Shown here: positions 28,832 to 37,321 of the stretch, piece after piece
Position numbering within the stretch: the first letter of the stretch is position 1
How the letters are laid out: every line of letters starts with the position of its first letter
From: Oscillospiraceae bacterium
GTDB taxonomy: Bacteria > Bacillota > Clostridia > Oscillospirales > Ruminococcaceae
Direction: 5' to 3'
DNA length: 64,000 nt
Assembly (NCBI GenBank): GCA_028692035.1
Contig: JAQUYD010000003.1
Location: 62,001-126,000 of the forward strand
Translations under genes and position numbers: made by a program
Notes under the pieces: model-generated
Databases searched by the model: none
The model's input: only the letters and a program-made list of their open reading frames with translations
What the model was told of the DNA's origin: nothing

Positions 28832-29961
28832 TATTCATCCACTTCCACATCGATGTTCACCGCCGGAGCGCCTTTGGGCGCCGCCGGTGGATCGGCGGGC
28901 TCCAGCGCAGCGGGCTCACCCTCCCCGGGCACTGATTCCTTCTTAGGCGCAAGGGTTTTTCCGCCGCGGGCAAAGCTCAGCCGGTCGGCGTCCGCCCGGA
29001 TCAGCTTGTCAATTTCGTCGGTAAAATCCGGATGCTCCTTCAAATAGATCTTGACGTTGTCGCGGCCCTGCCCCAGGCGTTCACCCTTATAGCTGAACCA
29101 TGCGCCGGATTTGTTGATGATGTCCAGCTTGACCGCCAGATCCAAAACCTCTCCCGCCCGGGAGATCCCGGTACCGTACATAATATCGAACTCTGCCTCT
29201 TTAAACGGCGGCGCCACCTTGTTTTTCACGATCTTGACCCGGGTGCGGTTGCCGATCATTTCCGTTCCGTTTTTCAGTTGCTCGATCCGGCGCACTTCCA
29301 TCCGCACAGATGAGTAAAATTTCAGCGCACGACCGCCGGGCGTCACCTCTGGGTTTCCATAAACCACCCCGACTTTTTCGCGCAGCTGGTTAATAAACAC
29401 CGCCACCGCATTAGATTTGGAAACGATACCCGTAAGCTTACGCAGCGCCTGGCTCATCAGCCTTGCCTGCAGCCCCACGTGCGTATCACCCATTTCGCCT
29501 TCAATTTCAGCCTTGGGCACCATGGCCGCAACCGAGTCCAAAACAATCACGTCGATGGCGCCGGAGCGAACCAGCGCTTCGGCAATTTCCAGCGCTTGCT
29601 CGCCGGTGTCCGGCTGGGAAACCAGCAGCGAATCGATATCCACACCCAGCGCCTTGGCATATACCGGGTCTAGCGCGTGCTCCACATCGATAAACGCGGC
29701 CTCGCCGCCGGCTTTTTGGGCTTGGGCGATAATGTGCAGCGCAACGGTGGTTTTGCCAGAACTCTCCGGCCCATAGATCTCCACGATACGCCCGCGGGGC
29801 ACACCGCCGATCCCTAGCGCCAGATCCATGGAAATAGAGCCGGTGGAAATGGCCTCTACATTCAGCGTGGCGGTGGAACCCAGCTTCATGATTGCGCCCT
29901 TTCCAAATTGCTTCTCAATTTGGCTGATCGCCGTTTCAATCGCCTTTTGTTTATCTATCAT
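28831..29961 (-). CDS. recA: Recombinase RecA
   Basis: ATP-dependent strand-exchange protein and SOS coprotease. 376 residues: Walker [10 protein letters not shown], Walker [12 protein letters not shown]1/L2 region [10 protein letters not shown] to [10 protein letters not shown], and an acidic, alanine/proline-rich C-terminal tail. ATG 29961 (MIDKQKAIE) is chosen over 29994 because it gives the conserved start and AAGGA lies upstream. First gene of recA-recX-rimO-pgsA. Confidence 0.97.
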   Translation of the reverse strand: MIDKQKAIETAISQIEKQFGKGAIMKLGSTATLNVEAISTGSISMDLALGIGGVPRGRIVEIYGPESSGKTTVALHIIAQAQKAGGEAAFIDVEHALDPVYAKALGVDIDSLLVSQPDTGEQALEIAEALVRSGAIDVIVLDSVAAMVPKAEIEGEMGDTHVGLQARLMSQALRKLTGIVSKSNAVAVFINQLREKVGVVYGNPEVTPGGRALKFYSSVRMEVRRIEQLKNGTEMIGNRTRVKIVKNKVAPPFKEAEFDIMYGTGISRAGEVLDLAVKLDIINKSGAWFSYKGERLGQGRDNVKIYLKEHPDFTDEIDKLIRADADRLSFARGGKTLAPKKESVPGEGEPAALEPADPPAAPKGAPAVNIDVEVDE

Positions 29962-30095
29962 GTCCTTGCTCCATTCCGCGCCTGCAGGCGCCATGCTTTT
30001 GGGATTTTAGCGGCGCGGACAACGATTTCGTCAAAGTCCGCCGCTCTTTTTCCGCGCCGCCACAAACCCCTGGTTTTCGCTTACGCTATGAATTG

Positions 30096-30124
30096 ATTAT
30101 ATCTTATTCCGCTTCGAGATGCAA
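30096..30124 (-). promoter_or_regulatory. Promoter of recA
   Basis: Minus strand TTGCAT (30119-30124), 17-base spacer, TATAAT (30096-30101); leader about 130 bases. The whole 29962-30339 gap holds this, an SOS-like box and the GntR-gene promoter. Confidence 0.85.
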
Positions 30125-30142
30125 CCGATTTGCGCAAAAAAT

Positions 30143-30156
30143 CGAACATATATTCT
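30143..30156. promoter_or_regulatory. Candidate LexA (DinR) SOS box
   Basis: CGAACATATATTCT matches the Firmicutes consensus CGAACRNRYGTTYC at 12 of 14 positions. It lies 19 bases upstream of the recA -35, between the divergent recA and GntR promoters. Confidence 0.6.
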
Positions 30157-30194
30157 TTTATTTGTCTCTTTCTCGGCCATCTAACTAATTTTGG

Positions 30195-30223
30195 TTGCGA
30201 AATTGGCGCCGCTGTATTATAAT
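30195..30223 (+). promoter_or_regulatory. Promoter of the GntR regulator gene
   Basis: TTGCGA (30195-30200), 17-base spacer, TATAAT (30218-30223). Leader about 110 bases. Confidence 0.75.
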
Positions 30224-30339
30224 AGTAACAGTTTCTAACCGTGCATTTTTTATTTTCAAACCGGCGGCACAACTGGGCCGGCAATGACATGAAGCCCCCT
30301 TTTCAAAGGAGGCGATTTTGCGCGAAAAGGATTGAAGGT

Positions 30340-31017
30340 ATGAAAGACAATACATTATCAAACGGTTATTCCCTGGCGGACAAGGTTTTTAAAAAGCTGG
30401 AGGAGGAAATCCTCAACGGCGCCCTAAAGGCTGGTGAAAACCTCACGGAATTGCATATCTCCGCCCGGCTAGGCGTAAGCCGAACGCCGGTTCGGGAAGC
30501 AATCCACCGGCTGGAGCAGGAGGGGCTTGTACAGCTGACGCCCAATAAAGGCGCAGTGGTTATTGGCGTCAGCGAAAAAGACTTGCGGGATATTTATGAC
30601 ATCCGCATGAAGCTAGAGGGATTGGCTTCCCGCTGGGCCGCGGAACAGATCACCGAAGAAGAAGCCAAATCCCTGCGGGACATTCTGGAACTGCAGGAAT
30701 TTTACACTTCCAAAGGCGATCTGGAACAGCTGCGGAACCTGGATTCCCAGTTTCACGAACGGATCTATGAGATCAGCGGCAGCCGGACCTTGCGGCAAAC
30801 CCTGAGCAGCTTGCATCATTCGGTGCAGCGGTACCGGAAGATGTCCTTTGCGACCAAGGGCCGCGCCCAAAAGGTGATGGGGGAACATCAGCGGATTGTT
30901 GACGCCATCGCCGCCCACGACCCGGATACTGCGGAAAAAGCGACCTTTGACCACATTGAAAAGGCGGCGGCCAACATGCTCAAAAATCTCGGATTATCAG
31001 ATGGGGAAGGTGCGTAA
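30340..31017 (+). CDS. GntR family transcriptional regulator, FadR/FCD subfamily
   Basis: 225 residues. N-terminal winged helix-turn-helix (LTELHISARLGVSRTPVREAIHRL, about 38-61 by motif) and a C-terminal all-helical FCD ligand domain (ESLR..., FHERIYEISGSRTL). FCD regulators usually sense small organic acids or sugar acids. ATG 30340 after GAAGG; an upstream in-frame ATG at 30241 is rejected because it adds an arginine-rich non-conserved stretch. No obvious metabolic target genes adjoin it. Confidence 0.9.
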   Translation: MKDNTLSNGYSLADKVFKKLEEEILNGALKAGENLTELHISARLGVSRTPVREAIHRLEQEGLVQLTPNKGAVVIGVSEKDLRDIYDIRMKLEGLASRWAAEQITEEEAKSLRDILELQEFYTSKGDLEQLRNLDSQFHERIYEISGSRTLRQTLSSLHHSVQRYRKMSFATKGRAQKVMGEHQRIVDAIAAHDPDTAEKATFDHIEKAAANMLKNLGLSDGEGA

Positions 31018-31045
31018 TCTTCTCCCCGCAGCCCGGTTCAGACAA

Positions 31046-31085
31046 AGAAAAAGGCTTCTGCCAATTGGGCAGAAGCCTTTCTTTT
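31046..31085. terminator. Bidirectional terminator between GntR gene and ferredoxin gene
   Basis: AAAGGCTTCTGCC (31050-31062) pairs GGCAGAAGCCTTT (31068-31080), with T-rich ends on both strands. Confidence 0.85.
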
Positions 31086-31101
31086 GTTGGATAAGTATAC
31101 C

Positions 31102-31290
<189 letters not shown>

Positions 31291-31303
31291 TCATTTTGAC
31301 AAC

Positions 31304-31331
31304 ATTGTATCACGTTCCGGGAAAAAATCAA
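31304..31331 (-). promoter_or_regulatory. Promoter of the ferredoxin gene
   Basis: Minus strand TTGATT (31326-31331), 16-base spacer, TACAAT (31304-31309). Confidence 0.65.
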
Positions 31332-31369
31332 CCGTTTCCGACGATTTTTTCTCCCCGTTTACAGAATCT

Positions 31370-32236
31370 TTACTCGATGATTTCCTTGAGCGCTTCCATT
31401 TCTTTTTTGTCCACTTTGATGCGCCCGTCCCGCAGCAGATGGACCTCTTCCTTCGGATAAATCCGTGCCGGCGCGTCGGCGTTCGCATCCAGCCGGACCT
31501 TTAAAAGCCCGGACAGAAGGTTCACCTCCACCACCTTGCCCCTGCCGTCGGCAGTGCCCACCAGCGCGCCCACCTTTGGCGTAGTGCGCAGCAAATCCTC
31601 ATATGCTTCCTGCTCGTATTTTAAGCAGCACATCAGCCGCCCGCAGGTACCGGAAATCTTCACCGGATTTAAGGACAGGCTCTGCTCCTTGGCCATCTTG
31701 ATGGACACAGGCTGGAATTCCCCTAAAAAAGAGGAGCAGCAAAACGGCCGGCCGCAAATCCCCAGGCCGCCCAGCATCTTGGCCTCGTCCCGAACGCCGA
31801 TCTGCCGCAGCTCAATGCGGGTACGGAAAATTGAAGCCAAATCTTTGACCAGCTCCCGGAAATCCACCCGTCCGTCCGCGATAAAATAAAATAAAATTTT
31901 ATTGTTGTCAAAGGTATATTCTACGTCTACAAGCTTCATATCCAGCTTGTGGGCGGCGATTTTTTCATTGCAGATTTTGGCCGCACTGACCTGTTTTTCC
32001 TGGTTTTTGCGCACCTGGGCAAGATCTTCCTCTGTCGCCTTGCGGATCACCTTTTTTAGTGGCTTCACAATGTTTTCATCATTGACCTGCCGGTTCTCCA
32101 TCGCCACCTCGCCGCATTCCACGCCGCGGGCCGTCTCCACAATCACGTTGTCTTCCTTTTTGACCTGAATGCCGGCGGGGTCAAAATAATAAACCTTGCC
32201 AACCTGTTTGAATCTTACGCCAATTACTTCCGCCAT
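31370..32236 (-). CDS. yaaT: PSP1-domain protein YaaT (RicT)
   Basis: 288 residues. The PSP1 domain includes the cysteine clusters CGRPFCCSSFL and CGRLMCCLKYE, which in Bacillus RicT help hold [4Fe-4S] clusters in the RicA/F/T complex that supports RNase Y activity and sporulation phosphorelay. ATG 32236 after GGAGGAA. Follows holB by 12 bases in the classical darA-holB-yaaT order. A long charged tail follows the domain. Confidence 0.92.
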   Translation of the reverse strand: MAEVIGVRFKQVGKVYYFDPAGIQVKKEDNVIVETARGVECGEVAMENRQVNDENIVKPLKKVIRKATEEDLAQVRKNQEKQVSAAKICNEKIAAHKLDMKLVDVEYTFDNNKILFYFIADGRVDFRELVKDLASIFRTRIELRQIGVRDEAKMLGGLGICGRPFCCSSFLGEFQPVSIKMAKEQSLSLNPVKISGTCGRLMCCLKYEQEAYEDLLRTTPKVGALVGTADGRGKVVEVNLLSGLLKVRLDANADAPARIYPKEEVHLLRDGRIKVDKKEMEALKEIIE

Positions 32237-32248
32237 GGTTCCTCCATT

Positions 32249-33208
32249 CTATTTCTCGAAAGCGCTGCCGATCCCGGCGCCAAGCCAGGTGGTCAACAGC
32301 GGCATACCCATATTTTGGCGGGCATATTCCATGCCCTGTTCTATTATACCAAGGACTTGGCCCGCCTGCAACGGAAGAATCCGGTATTGCCGGTCCTTTT
32401 TTGCAAAAAAGGAATCTTTTGTATTCTGCGCCAACAGTTGCCGGACCTGTTCTAAGCATTGGAGCAGGCCCTCCCGGTCGCTTTCAAAGCCGGACAACAC
32501 CTGCAAAATCCCAAACCAATCGGCTTTCTCCATCTTTTCACACAATGCGGCCGCCTTGTCCATAACCGCCGCGTACCCTTCGTCGGCCAGCAACCGTTTT
32601 GCCCTGCCGACATTGCCGCTGCTTTCCATCGCCGCCAACCGCGCCTGCTGTTGTGTCAGCGCCGGGACCTGCTCCAACAGGGCTTTTTCGGCCAGTTCCT
32701 CCCCTGGGGCTTCCAGGGTCAGCGCCACCACCCGGGACCGGACCGTTTCCAACAGCTTAAACCGGTTGTCACAGGTCAAAAGAAACAGCACGCCGGCAGG
32801 CGGCTCTTCCAGCAGTTTAAGCAGGGCATTTTGCGCCCAAGCGGTCATATATTGGGTCTCGCAGAGGATGTAGATTTTGCGCGGGGCTTCGTTGGGTTTT
32901 ACCCACGCGTCCGCCCGCAGCCGCTCCACCTGCTCTTTTTTGAAAGATTTTTTCCCCGGTTCCGGTGCGATCAGCTGCACATCCGGGTGGATTTCCTTTA
33001 AAATCTTTCTGCAATGGCGGCACCGGCCACAGGGAGCGTCCTCCCCTTCGCACAAGGCGGCGGCGGCAATCAGCCTAGCAAATGTCCGGCGGCCGCAACC
33101 CTCTTGCCCCTCCAATAAAATCCCATGCGGAAAGCGCCCGTCTCTTTGATAAAAGACGAGCGCCTCTTTTGCTTTGCTATTTCCGTAAAATTGGTCTAAT
33201 AACGACAT
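32249..33208 (-). CDS. holB: DNA polymerase III subunit delta-prime
   Basis: Clamp-loader subunit. 319 residues with an AAA+ core: GQEGCGRRTFARL in the P-loop position (a degenerate Walker A, expected for delta-prime), a zinc-binding CEGEDAPCGRCRHC segment at about 53-66, and the sensor region LLKLLEEPP. ATG 33208; its ribosome site (GGGGCGAG) is weak. Between darA and yaaT. Confidence 0.92.
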   Translation of the reverse strand: MSLLDQFYGNSKAKEALVFYQRDGRFPHGILLEGQEGCGRRTFARLIAAAALCEGEDAPCGRCRHCRKILKEIHPDVQLIAPEPGKKSFKKEQVERLRADAWVKPNEAPRKIYILCETQYMTAWAQNALLKLLEEPPAGVLFLLTCDNRFKLLETVRSRVVALTLEAPGEELAEKALLEQVPALTQQQARLAAMESSGNVGRAKRLLADEGYAAVMDKAAALCEKMEKADWFGILQVLSGFESDREGLLQCLEQVRQLLAQNTKDSFFAKKDRQYRILPLQAGQVLGIIEQGMEYARQNMGMPLLTTWLGAGIGSAFEK

Positions 33209-33226
33209 TTCGTTCTCGCCCCGGGA

Positions 33227-33550
33227 CTACAGTTTCTTAAACTGCTCAACATCCAGCACAAAGATTGTGGCGCCGCCAACGGTGACCTCCACCGGGAAGG
33301 ACGTGTACATTCCCACGCCGTAAGACGCAGAAGAAGGTACCATCTGTTTTCTCTTTTTGCTGTGTTCGCCAATCACGCTGATCGCTTTCTCTACGTTTTC
33401 GTCCTCGGTACCGATTAAAAACGTCGTGTTGCCGCTCATCAGGAAGCCACCGGTCGTAGCCAGTTTCGTAACCGAAAAACTATTTTTGGTCAGCGCGGAA
33501 GAAACCATAGAGCTGTCATCACTGGAAACAATCGCAAGAATTAATTTCAT
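33227..33550 (-). CDS. darA: Cyclic di-AMP receptor DarA (YaaQ, PII-like)
   Basis: 107 residues, close to Bacillus DarA in length and pattern: MKLILAIVSSDD start, VTKLATTGGFL, the nucleotide-binding GNTTFLIG loop and the C-terminal GGATIFVLDVEQF. A trimeric PII-like cytoplasmic sensor that binds c-di-AMP; its targets are not well defined. ATG 33550 after GGAGGGC. First gene of darA-holB-yaaT. Confidence 0.93.
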   Translation of the reverse strand: MKLILAIVSSDDSSMVSSALTKNSFSVTKLATTGGFLMSGNTTFLIGTEDENVEKAISVIGEHSKKRKQMVPSSASYGVGMYTSFPVEVTVGGATIFVLDVEQFKKL

Positions 33551-33594
33551 ACATAGCCCTCCTTTTTCTAGCGGCAAAATCTTGCCTTTGGTTT

Positions 33595-33623
33595 ATTATA
33601 GCACAATTTTCCGGGAATTACCA
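33595..33623 (-). promoter_or_regulatory. Promoter of darA-holB-yaaT
   Basis: Minus strand TATAAT (33595-33600) with extended TGTGC just upstream; -35 weak (TGGTAA at 33618-33623). Confidence 0.7.
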
Positions 33624-33672
33624 TAGGTTTTTTCATTACAAACCTGTAAATTTTGTATAAATGCGTAAAAGC

Positions 33673-34707
33673 CTATTGCATCCGGCGCTTTTCCCGGATC
33701 GCCAACGCTATATCGACCAATTTGCCAATCAAAGGCCGATAGGTATAGTTCCATTCGCCAGCAAATTCGTCCAGCTGGCCGTTAAACCCTCTTTTAAACC
33801 GGTACAGCCCATACATATGCCCGTTCTCGTCCAGGTTGCCGGAAACCCCCTGGAAATCGTACAGGGTGCAGCCGGTCTGCACCGCCCAGCGGATCATCTC
33901 CCACTGCATTAGGTAGTTTGGCATCACATTGCGGTACAGGTTATCCGACGCTCCATACACATAGCAGGTCTTGCCCGCATAGTTGGTGGCGATGGCCCCG
34001 CAGACGGCGTTCCCCTCATAAAAGCCCATATATAACCGGGCATGCTCGCCCAGCGCGTCTAACATCCGCTCAAAATAGCTTTTAGGGCGGACGCGGAACC
34101 CGTCCCGCTCGCCGGTGGTTTGCATAATGCGGACGAAATCGTCCAAACGCTCTTTGCCCACCACCTCGATCTGCACCCCATGCTTCATGGCTACCCGCAC
34201 GTTATAGCGGGTCTTTTGGGTCAGATTTTTGAAAAGCGCCTCTTCATCGCGTCCTTCTAAAAACAGGTGGTAGTTAAACCGCGCCTGGATGGTCTCAAAG
34301 CCTTCCGGCCCCGCAAACAGGGTAAAGCCCATCTCCTCCATCGTCCGCGCGACGCCCGTATCTGCAGCCAGAACCTCCGGATCCCACTTGAGCTGGTAAG
34401 CGTGGTGCTTTTTAGCCAGCAGATCCAAACCGCTTTTCAGCTCCTCCAGCAACGGGCGGTTTTCCAGGTCGCAGACCGGGCCCCGCGGCGCATACAAAAG
34501 GGCCGCGCCGATGACCGGCACCTTCTGCACCAACACAGCGCACCCGGCGGTGATTTTTCCAGCGGCGTCCCGCACCACGACCACTTCGCCCTGCCAGTTG
34601 CTCTTCACCTGGAACCAACGGGTGGACTGGGTAAAGCCGCCCCGAGGATGGGTTTGGCAGAACGCCTCATATTCGTCGTACTGTTCCGGCCGCAAAATTT
34701 CTGTCAT
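33673..34707 (-). CDS. FemAB-family peptidoglycan aminoacyltransferase (FemX-like)
   Basis: 344 residues with duplicated GNAT-like domains of the FemABX family: FTQSTRWFQVKSNW near the start, APRGPV in the first half, RYNVRVAMKHG and the second GNAT fold ending YDFQGVSGN and YRFKRGFNG. These enzymes add the first residues of interpeptide bridges to lipid II using aminoacyl-tRNA. ATG 34707, 4 bases after the queG stop. The amino acid added cannot be told. Confidence 0.9.
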   Translation of the reverse strand: MTEILRPEQYDEYEAFCQTHPRGGFTQSTRWFQVKSNWQGEVVVVRDAAGKITAGCAVLVQKVPVIGAALLYAPRGPVCDLENRPLLEELKSGLDLLAKKHHAYQLKWDPEVLAADTGVARTMEEMGFTLFAGPEGFETIQARFNYHLFLEGRDEEALFKNLTQKTRYNVRVAMKHGVQIEVVGKERLDDFVRIMQTTGERDGFRVRPKSYFERMLDALGEHARLYMGFYEGNAVCGAIATNYAGKTCYVYGASDNLYRNVMPNYLMQWEMIRWAVQTGCTLYDFQGVSGNLDENGHMYGLYRFKRGFNGQLDEFAGEWNYTYRPLIGKLVDIALAIREKRRMQ

Positions 34708-34711
34708 ATGC

Positions 34712-35548
34712 TCACTCTCCTGTGCCCGGCCCGCCGCCGGATGGTTTTTTCTTTATTATGCGCAAATTTCGCTGTAATACTTTTATACCCCGGTACCCGA
34801 ATGCCTTTTCCGCCAACAGCTTTGGCAGATCCTCCTCCTGAACCAATCCGTCCAGCGCGCTGCCAAAGGCGGGGATATCCGTTTTGCGGGGCGGCTGGTT
34901 GTACGGGCAAACATCGTTGCAGATGTCGCACCCCCATGCCAGGCCGCCTTTGTACACCTGCGCCTGCTCCCAAAGGGTCAGCTCCCCCTTTTTTTGGGTA
35001 ATATGGGAACGGCAGCGGCTTTGATCCACTCCTGCCGGGGACAACGCCCCCGCCGGACAGGCTTTTAAGCAGCGGTCGCAATCCCCACAGCCGGGCGCTG
35101 CCGGCATTGCCGGCGCCAGCCAAAGATCGGTGACGATTTCGGCGATAAACTGATAGGTGCCATAGGCCGGGCTGATCAGAAGGCCATTCTTTCCCACAAA
35201 ACCCAAGCCTGCCAAGTGGGCGGCGGATACCTCACGGATCGGGGAATTGTCGGTAAATAGCACGAAATCCCGGCCCGGCCAGATGTTTTTCATCCGCCCC
35301 ACCGCAGGGTTTAATAATTCCCCGGCCAGCAGGTGGTAATCCCGCGCCCATGCGTACCGGGAAATGTTGTGCGCCCGCTCCCCCGCATAGTACCCCAACA
35401 GGCAGACAATCACCGATCGGGCGTTTGATGGCAGCTTGGATTTGGCGCGGCATTCCAGCAGCGGGAGGGTATCCGCAAAAGAAGCAACACCCCAATGAAA
35501 AATCCCGGCTTGTGCCAAAATTTCACCGACACTGGCTTTCTCATCCAT
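34712..35548 (-). CDS. Epoxyqueuosine reductase (QueG-like), short form
   Basis: 278 residues. The core with DUF1730-like region (YAWARDYHLLAGELL) is followed by two ferredoxin-type clusters: CGDCDRCLKACP and CDICNDVCP, plus CRSHITQKKG, as in QueG, which reduces epoxyqueuosine in tRNA with cobalamin and Fe-S. The protein is about 100 residues shorter than E. coli QueG, lacking the C-terminal HEAT-like part; such short forms occur in Clostridia. ATG 35548 overlaps trmB by 8 bases. Confidence 0.82.
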   Translation of the reverse strand: MDEKASVGEILAQAGIFHWGVASFADTLPLLECRAKSKLPSNARSVIVCLLGYYAGERAHNISRYAWARDYHLLAGELLNPAVGRMKNIWPGRDFVLFTDNSPIREVSAAHLAGLGFVGKNGLLISPAYGTYQFIAEIVTDLWLAPAMPAAPGCGDCDRCLKACPAGALSPAGVDQSRCRSHITQKKGELTLWEQAQVYKGGLAWGCDICNDVCPYNQPPRKTDIPAFGSALDGLVQEEDLPKLLAEKAFGYRGIKVLQRNLRIIKKKPSGGGPGTGE

Positions 35549-36212
35549 CGGCTTGCCCCGGCCAAACGGCGATCAGCCCTTTGGTCAAAATCCCCTCGGC
35601 TTCAAACATCTCCTCATGCTCGGTGCGGATGTTGCCCTCAAAATCGCTGTGCGCCAGATCCCAGGTTTCCCATCGGATCGTAAACCCGCAATCGAGAAAA
35701 TATTGGCGGGAGTGGCGAAATAACATGTCGTCATCGGTCTTAAACCGAATTTCCCCACCGGGCCGCAAAAACACCTTGTATTTTTCCAACTGCCGGGGAT
35801 GGGTCAGCCGCTTTTTAAAGTGCCGGGGCCGGGGCCAGGGATTGCAGAAATTGATAAAGATCCGCTCCACCGTGTCCCGCTCATCCAGTATCTCGCCGAT
35901 CCGCTCAATGTCATAGGCCGCCAGCAGCACGTTGTCCGGCGTTCTGCCCGCCTGGGCAAACAGTTGGTCGATCTTGCGCCGGCCCACCCCCAGCATATTG
36001 CTGCTGATGTCTACCGCAAGCAGGTTCAAATCCGGATTGGCCAAGGCGAATTGGGAGGCGAATCCTCCCTTGCCGCAGCCCAGCTCCAGGCATAAAGGCT
36101 GAGGCCGGACAAACACCTGCTGCCACTGTCCGCGGCAGGATACCGGGTCCTTACAGTACAACGGGCTGGCGTCCAGCTCCGGCGCCGCCCACTTTTTTTT
36201 TCGCATCCGCAT
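35541..36212 (-). CDS. trmB: tRNA (guanine-N7)-methyltransferase
   Basis: Methylates G46 of tRNA. 223 residues. SAM motif LELGCGKGGFASQFA, and the family block INFCNPWPRPRHFKKRLTHP with catalytic residues near NFCNPWP. ATG 36212 after AAGGAG, alternatively ATG 36206. First of trmB-queG-femX. Confidence 0.95.
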   Translation of the reverse strand: MRMRKKKWAAPELDASPLYCKDPVSCRGQWQQVFVRPQPLCLELGCGKGGFASQFALANPDLNLLAVDISSNMLGVGRRKIDQLFAQAGRTPDNVLLAAYDIERIGEILDERDTVERIFINFCNPWPRPRHFKKRLTHPRQLEKYKVFLRPGGEIRFKTDDDMLFRHSRQYFLDCGFTIRWETWDLAHSDFEGNIRTEHEEMFEAEGILTKGLIAVWPGQADG

Positions 36213-36243
36213 GGATTTTCGCTCCTTTTTTCACGCTTCTTTT

Positions 36244-36272
36244 ACTTTAGCACAGTTTTCCTGTCAGAACAA
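36244..36272 (-). promoter_or_regulatory. Promoter of trmB-queG-femX
   Basis: Minus strand TTGTTC (36267-36272), 17-base spacer ending TGTGC, TAAAGT (36244-36249). Confidence 0.6.
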
Positions 36273-36281
36273 GCAGATCAA

Positions 36282-36310
36282 TTGTGTTTCCCCTTTGTTC
36301 GTGCTATAAT
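36282..36310 (+). promoter_or_regulatory. Promoter of the Cache-like membrane protein gene
   Basis: TTGTGT (36282-36287), 17-base spacer ending CGTGC, TATAAT (36305-36310). Only 9 bases from the divergent trmB -35. Confidence 0.75.
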
Positions 36311-36376
36311 TTTAAAAACAGCCGCCGTTCGTCTGCGGCAATCTTTGGGGGCTGCCCCCAGGAGGAAGGAACGACT

Positions 36377-37120
36377 ATGTTAAAAACCAAAAATATGACG
36401 CTGATCCTCATCGGGATTATGCTGTTCAGCCTTTTGCTGACAATCGTGGGCATCACCCTACCGATCAGCCGGAAATCGGACAAAATTCAAGAGGCTGGCA
36501 GCCAGAGTATGCTTTCAAGCGATGCCATCGCCATTGCCATGGGCCATTACAGCGCCACTTCCCTGCGTCTGCTGCAGGAGTACCCCAGCGAGTCCGCCGC
36601 CTACCGGAGCCTGTGCGGACTGCTGGAGCGGATGCGAGAGCATTATGGCTTTCAAGATGTGTACACGGTAACGCGCAACAACATGGGCTATTTCTATGTT
36701 CTGGATTCCCAGTATGTCCAGTCAGAAATCAAAGGATACCACTCCATCGGTTCCGATTTTTCCTTTGACCTATACGGTAAGGAGGTCAAGCAGCTGCTCG
36801 ATGATATTTATGACGGCAACAGCACCGGCGGCTTCGTGCAAAAAGCGATCCAGTCTGAGGACGGTACGTTTATCGTCGTCGCGGCGCCGGTAATGGATGG
36901 AGACAAAGTGCTCACGGTCCTGTGTATGGACATCTCCTTAAATGATATCCAGTTCCACAAGCTGTGGTTTATCAACTTCAACTATGTATCCTGGATTTGC
37001 GGCGCCTTGTTTGTCCTATCCGCTGGGGCCCTGTTCTACCTGCATTACCATGGCAATCAAAAACGGCGCAAGGCCAAAGGGGTCGCGGAGTCCCCCGTTG
37101 AGGACGAAGCGGGGAAATAG
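36377..37120 (+). CDS. Cache-like extracytoplasmic sensor domain protein without output domain
   Basis: 247 residues: membrane helix at about 8-28, an extracytoplasmic region of about 170 residues, second helix about 201-222, then a short basic/acidic tail. The outer part resembles single Cache/PDC folds of chemoreceptors and kinases (YGFQDVYTVTRNNMGYFYVLD, FIVVAAPVMDGDKVLTVLCMDIS), but no HAMP, kinase, cyclase or methyl-accepting domain follows. It might be an accessory ligand sensor; no function is known. ATG 36377 after GGAGGAAGG. The gene stands alone with its own promoter and terminator. Confidence 0.7.
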   Translation: MLKTKNMTLILIGIMLFSLLLTIVGITLPISRKSDKIQEAGSQSMLSSDAIAIAMGHYSATSLRLLQEYPSESAAYRSLCGLLERMREHYGFQDVYTVTRNNMGYFYVLDSQYVQSEIKGYHSIGSDFSFDLYGKEVKQLLDDIYDGNSTGGFVQKAIQSEDGTFIVVAAPVMDGDKVLTVLCMDISLNDIQFHKLWFINFNYVSWICGALFVLSAGALFYLHYHGNQKRRKAKGVAESPVEDEAGK

Positions 37121-37143
37121 CAGGAATTTTTTCATCGATATCC

Positions 37144-37186
37144 AATCAAAAAAGCAGGGGTACAAATCCCCTGCTTTTTTGATTGC
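37144..37186. terminator. Terminator after the Cache-like gene
   Basis: AATCAAAAAAGCAGGGG pairs CCCCTGCTTTTTTGATT with a 7-base loop; usable from both strands. 37187-37321 holds no gene I can see. Confidence 0.85.
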
Positions 37187-37321
37187 TCCGTCATAACATT
37201 TCCATTCGCCGTGTTCCCCGCCACCTGCGTGGCACTGGGCCGTACGGCCTAAAAATGAGAATACGCGCCTGCCCTTGCCGCATGGATAAAGATCCTCCCT
37301 GCCTTTTGGGCGGTGGCGCTT

